Positions 7,001 through 7,161 of a stretch of 7,161 nt of DNA are shown piece by piece. Location: NCBI GenBank assembly GCA_905212395.1, contig CAJMEI010000057.1, positions 1 through 7,161 on the forward strand, given 5' to 3'. This stretch comes from an uncultured Christensenella sp. (lineage in GTDB: Bacteria > Bacillota > Clostridia > Christensenellales > Borkfalkiaceae). The notes under the pieces were generated by a model. It was given only the letters and a program-made list of their open reading frames with translations. It was not told the origin of the DNA and searched no databases. Every line of letters begins with the position of its first letter. The stretch's first letter is position 1. The position numbers were made by a program, and so were the translations under genes.

Positions 7001-7095
7001 TAAGCGTTATAGTTATAATTACGGCAATTTTAGTCCCTGTAATTTTAAAAAAGGAAAAGCATAGGCATCATAAACGTAACAGAAAGGTAAAGTAA
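4075..7095 (+). CDS. Secreted, membrane-anchored BspA-like leucine-rich repeat (LRR_5) protein
   Basis: This 1006-residue surface protein of unknown partner has four parts. First is a signal peptide: basic MRKKIDFKR, a hydrophobic core at 11-30, and likely cleavage after the AVKA at 35-38. Second is a long LRR_5/BspA-type repeat ectodomain, about 57-940. It opens with a typical DGYYVSNYKGNQKHVDIP (65-82) and then repeats the pattern I-G-x-x-A-F-x-x-C-x-x-L every 20-25 residues, for example at 122-133. Third is a single membrane helix, about 967-991. Fourth is a basic tail, KKEKHRHHKRNRKVK (992-1006). There is no LPXTG motif, so anchoring would be by the helix, with the repeats outside. Relatives are often adhesins or proteins of unknown role in gut bacteria; adhesion here is inference. 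A stop codon lies two codons before the ATG, so no earlier start is possible. There is no Shine-Dalgarno site before the ATG, and no good promoter lies after the preceding terminator. A terminator follows at 7098. Confidence 0.88.
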   Translation: MRKKIDFKRITSLFLAVLIFISAFFMLSIFDKKNAVKATDTVENAEIDQENLSVNELFDFELGQDGYYVSNYKGNQKHVDIPQYYNGEKVVGIKDVQISDKKGVFEGKDLYSVNMGENCVSIGKRAFYNCKNLEKVYFSAQTTFIGRNAFFGCTSLLELNLPDTVSNVGYLAFYDTGWYLNAIEELNKNVKFDETVCLYAGDILLDVLYVVDGAINNVKDGTRVIAEWALGRISAKKFPVTKIVIPSSVKYINSFNLGVDGFNSQTNVKTIIFNGDSNEIIFGERCFYENSSDLGVSSSSTGDVKFGYKNGVHFVGEQVTYYSSEIPENVVLDDSVKVIAEGAFKNCSKLVSIVIPEGVKYIGKNAFLNCKNLKTVVYRGTDLIIDQNAFYGCENLQSFDGIENVKQIKANGFENCKNLLFITLNNCSVGVEAFKNCSLVNVSIIGNCSFKREVFYGCDNVSEKIGDYYFGYKESQTELVVNSNKVYVCDGAFKNSKITKIDITATDIHFGKNAFENCKELVSVTLSCSVKLSDFCFNGDEKLVSLSFSPVSIGEYALKGTNVTHIDSNQTKRLEKYALSGSKITEIDLSNVEDNGISYGAFYEAKSLKNISGSSDYYVFCDGVLYSKDEKTLICYPALKSSEVSLLNVKKIADYAFAGVNLSEKDLILNAGLIGKNAFYGFKANSVTINSNNLIVGEKAFYKSIIDTFNYGNEDATKTGKAEYKAFAYSAIKTATFAEIELCYLSLKGCAQLKNISLALNSNFTNIGYLFGSDYFDTALKASQYSSDVDRKNYYVSQIKQITILGNTLPYGAFMNLQSLENVEIGNNVKKIGKMAFASCKNLKQVNISSNVTSIKEQAFNGCSLLESVVLPANVLLEKGVFAYCENLQMVEFKGDAYFQNGVFSACPNLKTVILSKTLTTSYNGYGNLFANAQTVKLNGENLSKEQINELKSLKIDEKEDKMSVKEIVCLVAIILSVIVIITAILVPVILKKEKHRHHKRNRKVK
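4243..6894 (+). repeat. LRR_5 (BspA-type) repeat array within the surface protein
   Basis: The encoded protein (about residues 57-940) is built from degenerate units of 20-25 residues, each with a core like I-G-K-N-A-F-x-N-C-K-N-L-x-x-V. Clear copies encode IGKRAFYNCKNL (from 4438), IGKNAFLNCKNL (from about 5158), FGKNAFENCKEL (from about 5602) and IGKMAFASCKNL (from about 6568). At DNA level the bases GGTAAAAACGC followed by a T-rich run recur near 5161, 5605 and 6097. Between blocks lie spacer modules such as CLYAGDILLDVLYVV and CDGVLYSKDEKTLICYPA (621-638), both familiar as hairpin insertions in BspA-like proteins. Unit borders are approximate. Confidence 0.8.
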
Positions 7096-7097
7096 GA

Positions 7098-7160
7098 CGT
7101 AAAACAAAATAGTCGGATAAATTATCCAACTATTTTCGTTACGAGTTTTTAGTTTTTAGA
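7098..7160 (+). terminator. Intrinsic terminator after the LRR gene
   Basis: AAAATAGT (7106-7113) pairs with ACTATTTT (7129-7136). After one mismatch, GGAT (7115-7118) pairs with ATCC (7124-7127) around an AT loop. An outer CGTAA (7098-7102) can also pair with TTACG (7139-7143). T runs follow (AGTTTTTAGTTTTTAGAT). The hairpin begins 3 bases after the stop codon, so it very likely ends this transcript. Confidence 0.75.
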
Positions 7161-7161
7161 T

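Overview
The window is AT-rich chromosomal DNA that looks like housekeeping territory of a low-GC, Gram-positive-type bacterium, probably an uncultured gut Clostridia-like lineage. This placement is inference. It rests on AT-rich codons, sigma-A-type promoters, compact U-tailed hairpin terminators, a homodimer-type glycyl-tRNA synthetase, a CvpA-like membrane protein, and a large secreted leucine-rich repeat protein of the BspA (LRR_5) kind. No tRNA, rRNA, CRISPR array, insertion sequence, phage gene or attachment site was seen.

Layout from left to right. Bases 1-188 hold no gene; they contain a perfect 13-bp hairpin, probably the terminator of the gene to its right, and some weaker hairpins. 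Glycyl-tRNA synthetase lies on the minus strand (189-1565) and glutaminyl-tRNA synthetase on the plus strand (1702-3324). They are transcribed away from each other from a 136-bp shared region. That region has back-to-back promoters and an inverted repeat whose arms carry outward-facing -35-like hexamers. A small four-helix membrane protein of CvpA type (3414-4031) follows, with a consensus TTGACA-17-TATAAT promoter and a strong terminator. Immediately behind that terminator, with no visible Shine-Dalgarno site, starts a 1006-residue protein (4075-7095). It has a signal peptide, a long LRR_5 ectodomain, one C-terminal membrane helix and a short basic, histidine-containing cytoplasmic tail. A hairpin terminator closes the gene near the right edge.

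How the genes fit together: the two synthetases charge tRNA-Gly and tRNA-Gln and may share control through their common promoter region. The CvpA-like protein and the LRR surface protein are separated by a terminator and probably do not form a simple operon. Nothing here clearly amounts to a new multi-gene system. The points most worth a second look are the mirrored divergent promoters, the unusual start context of the LRR gene, and its membrane-anchored architecture.
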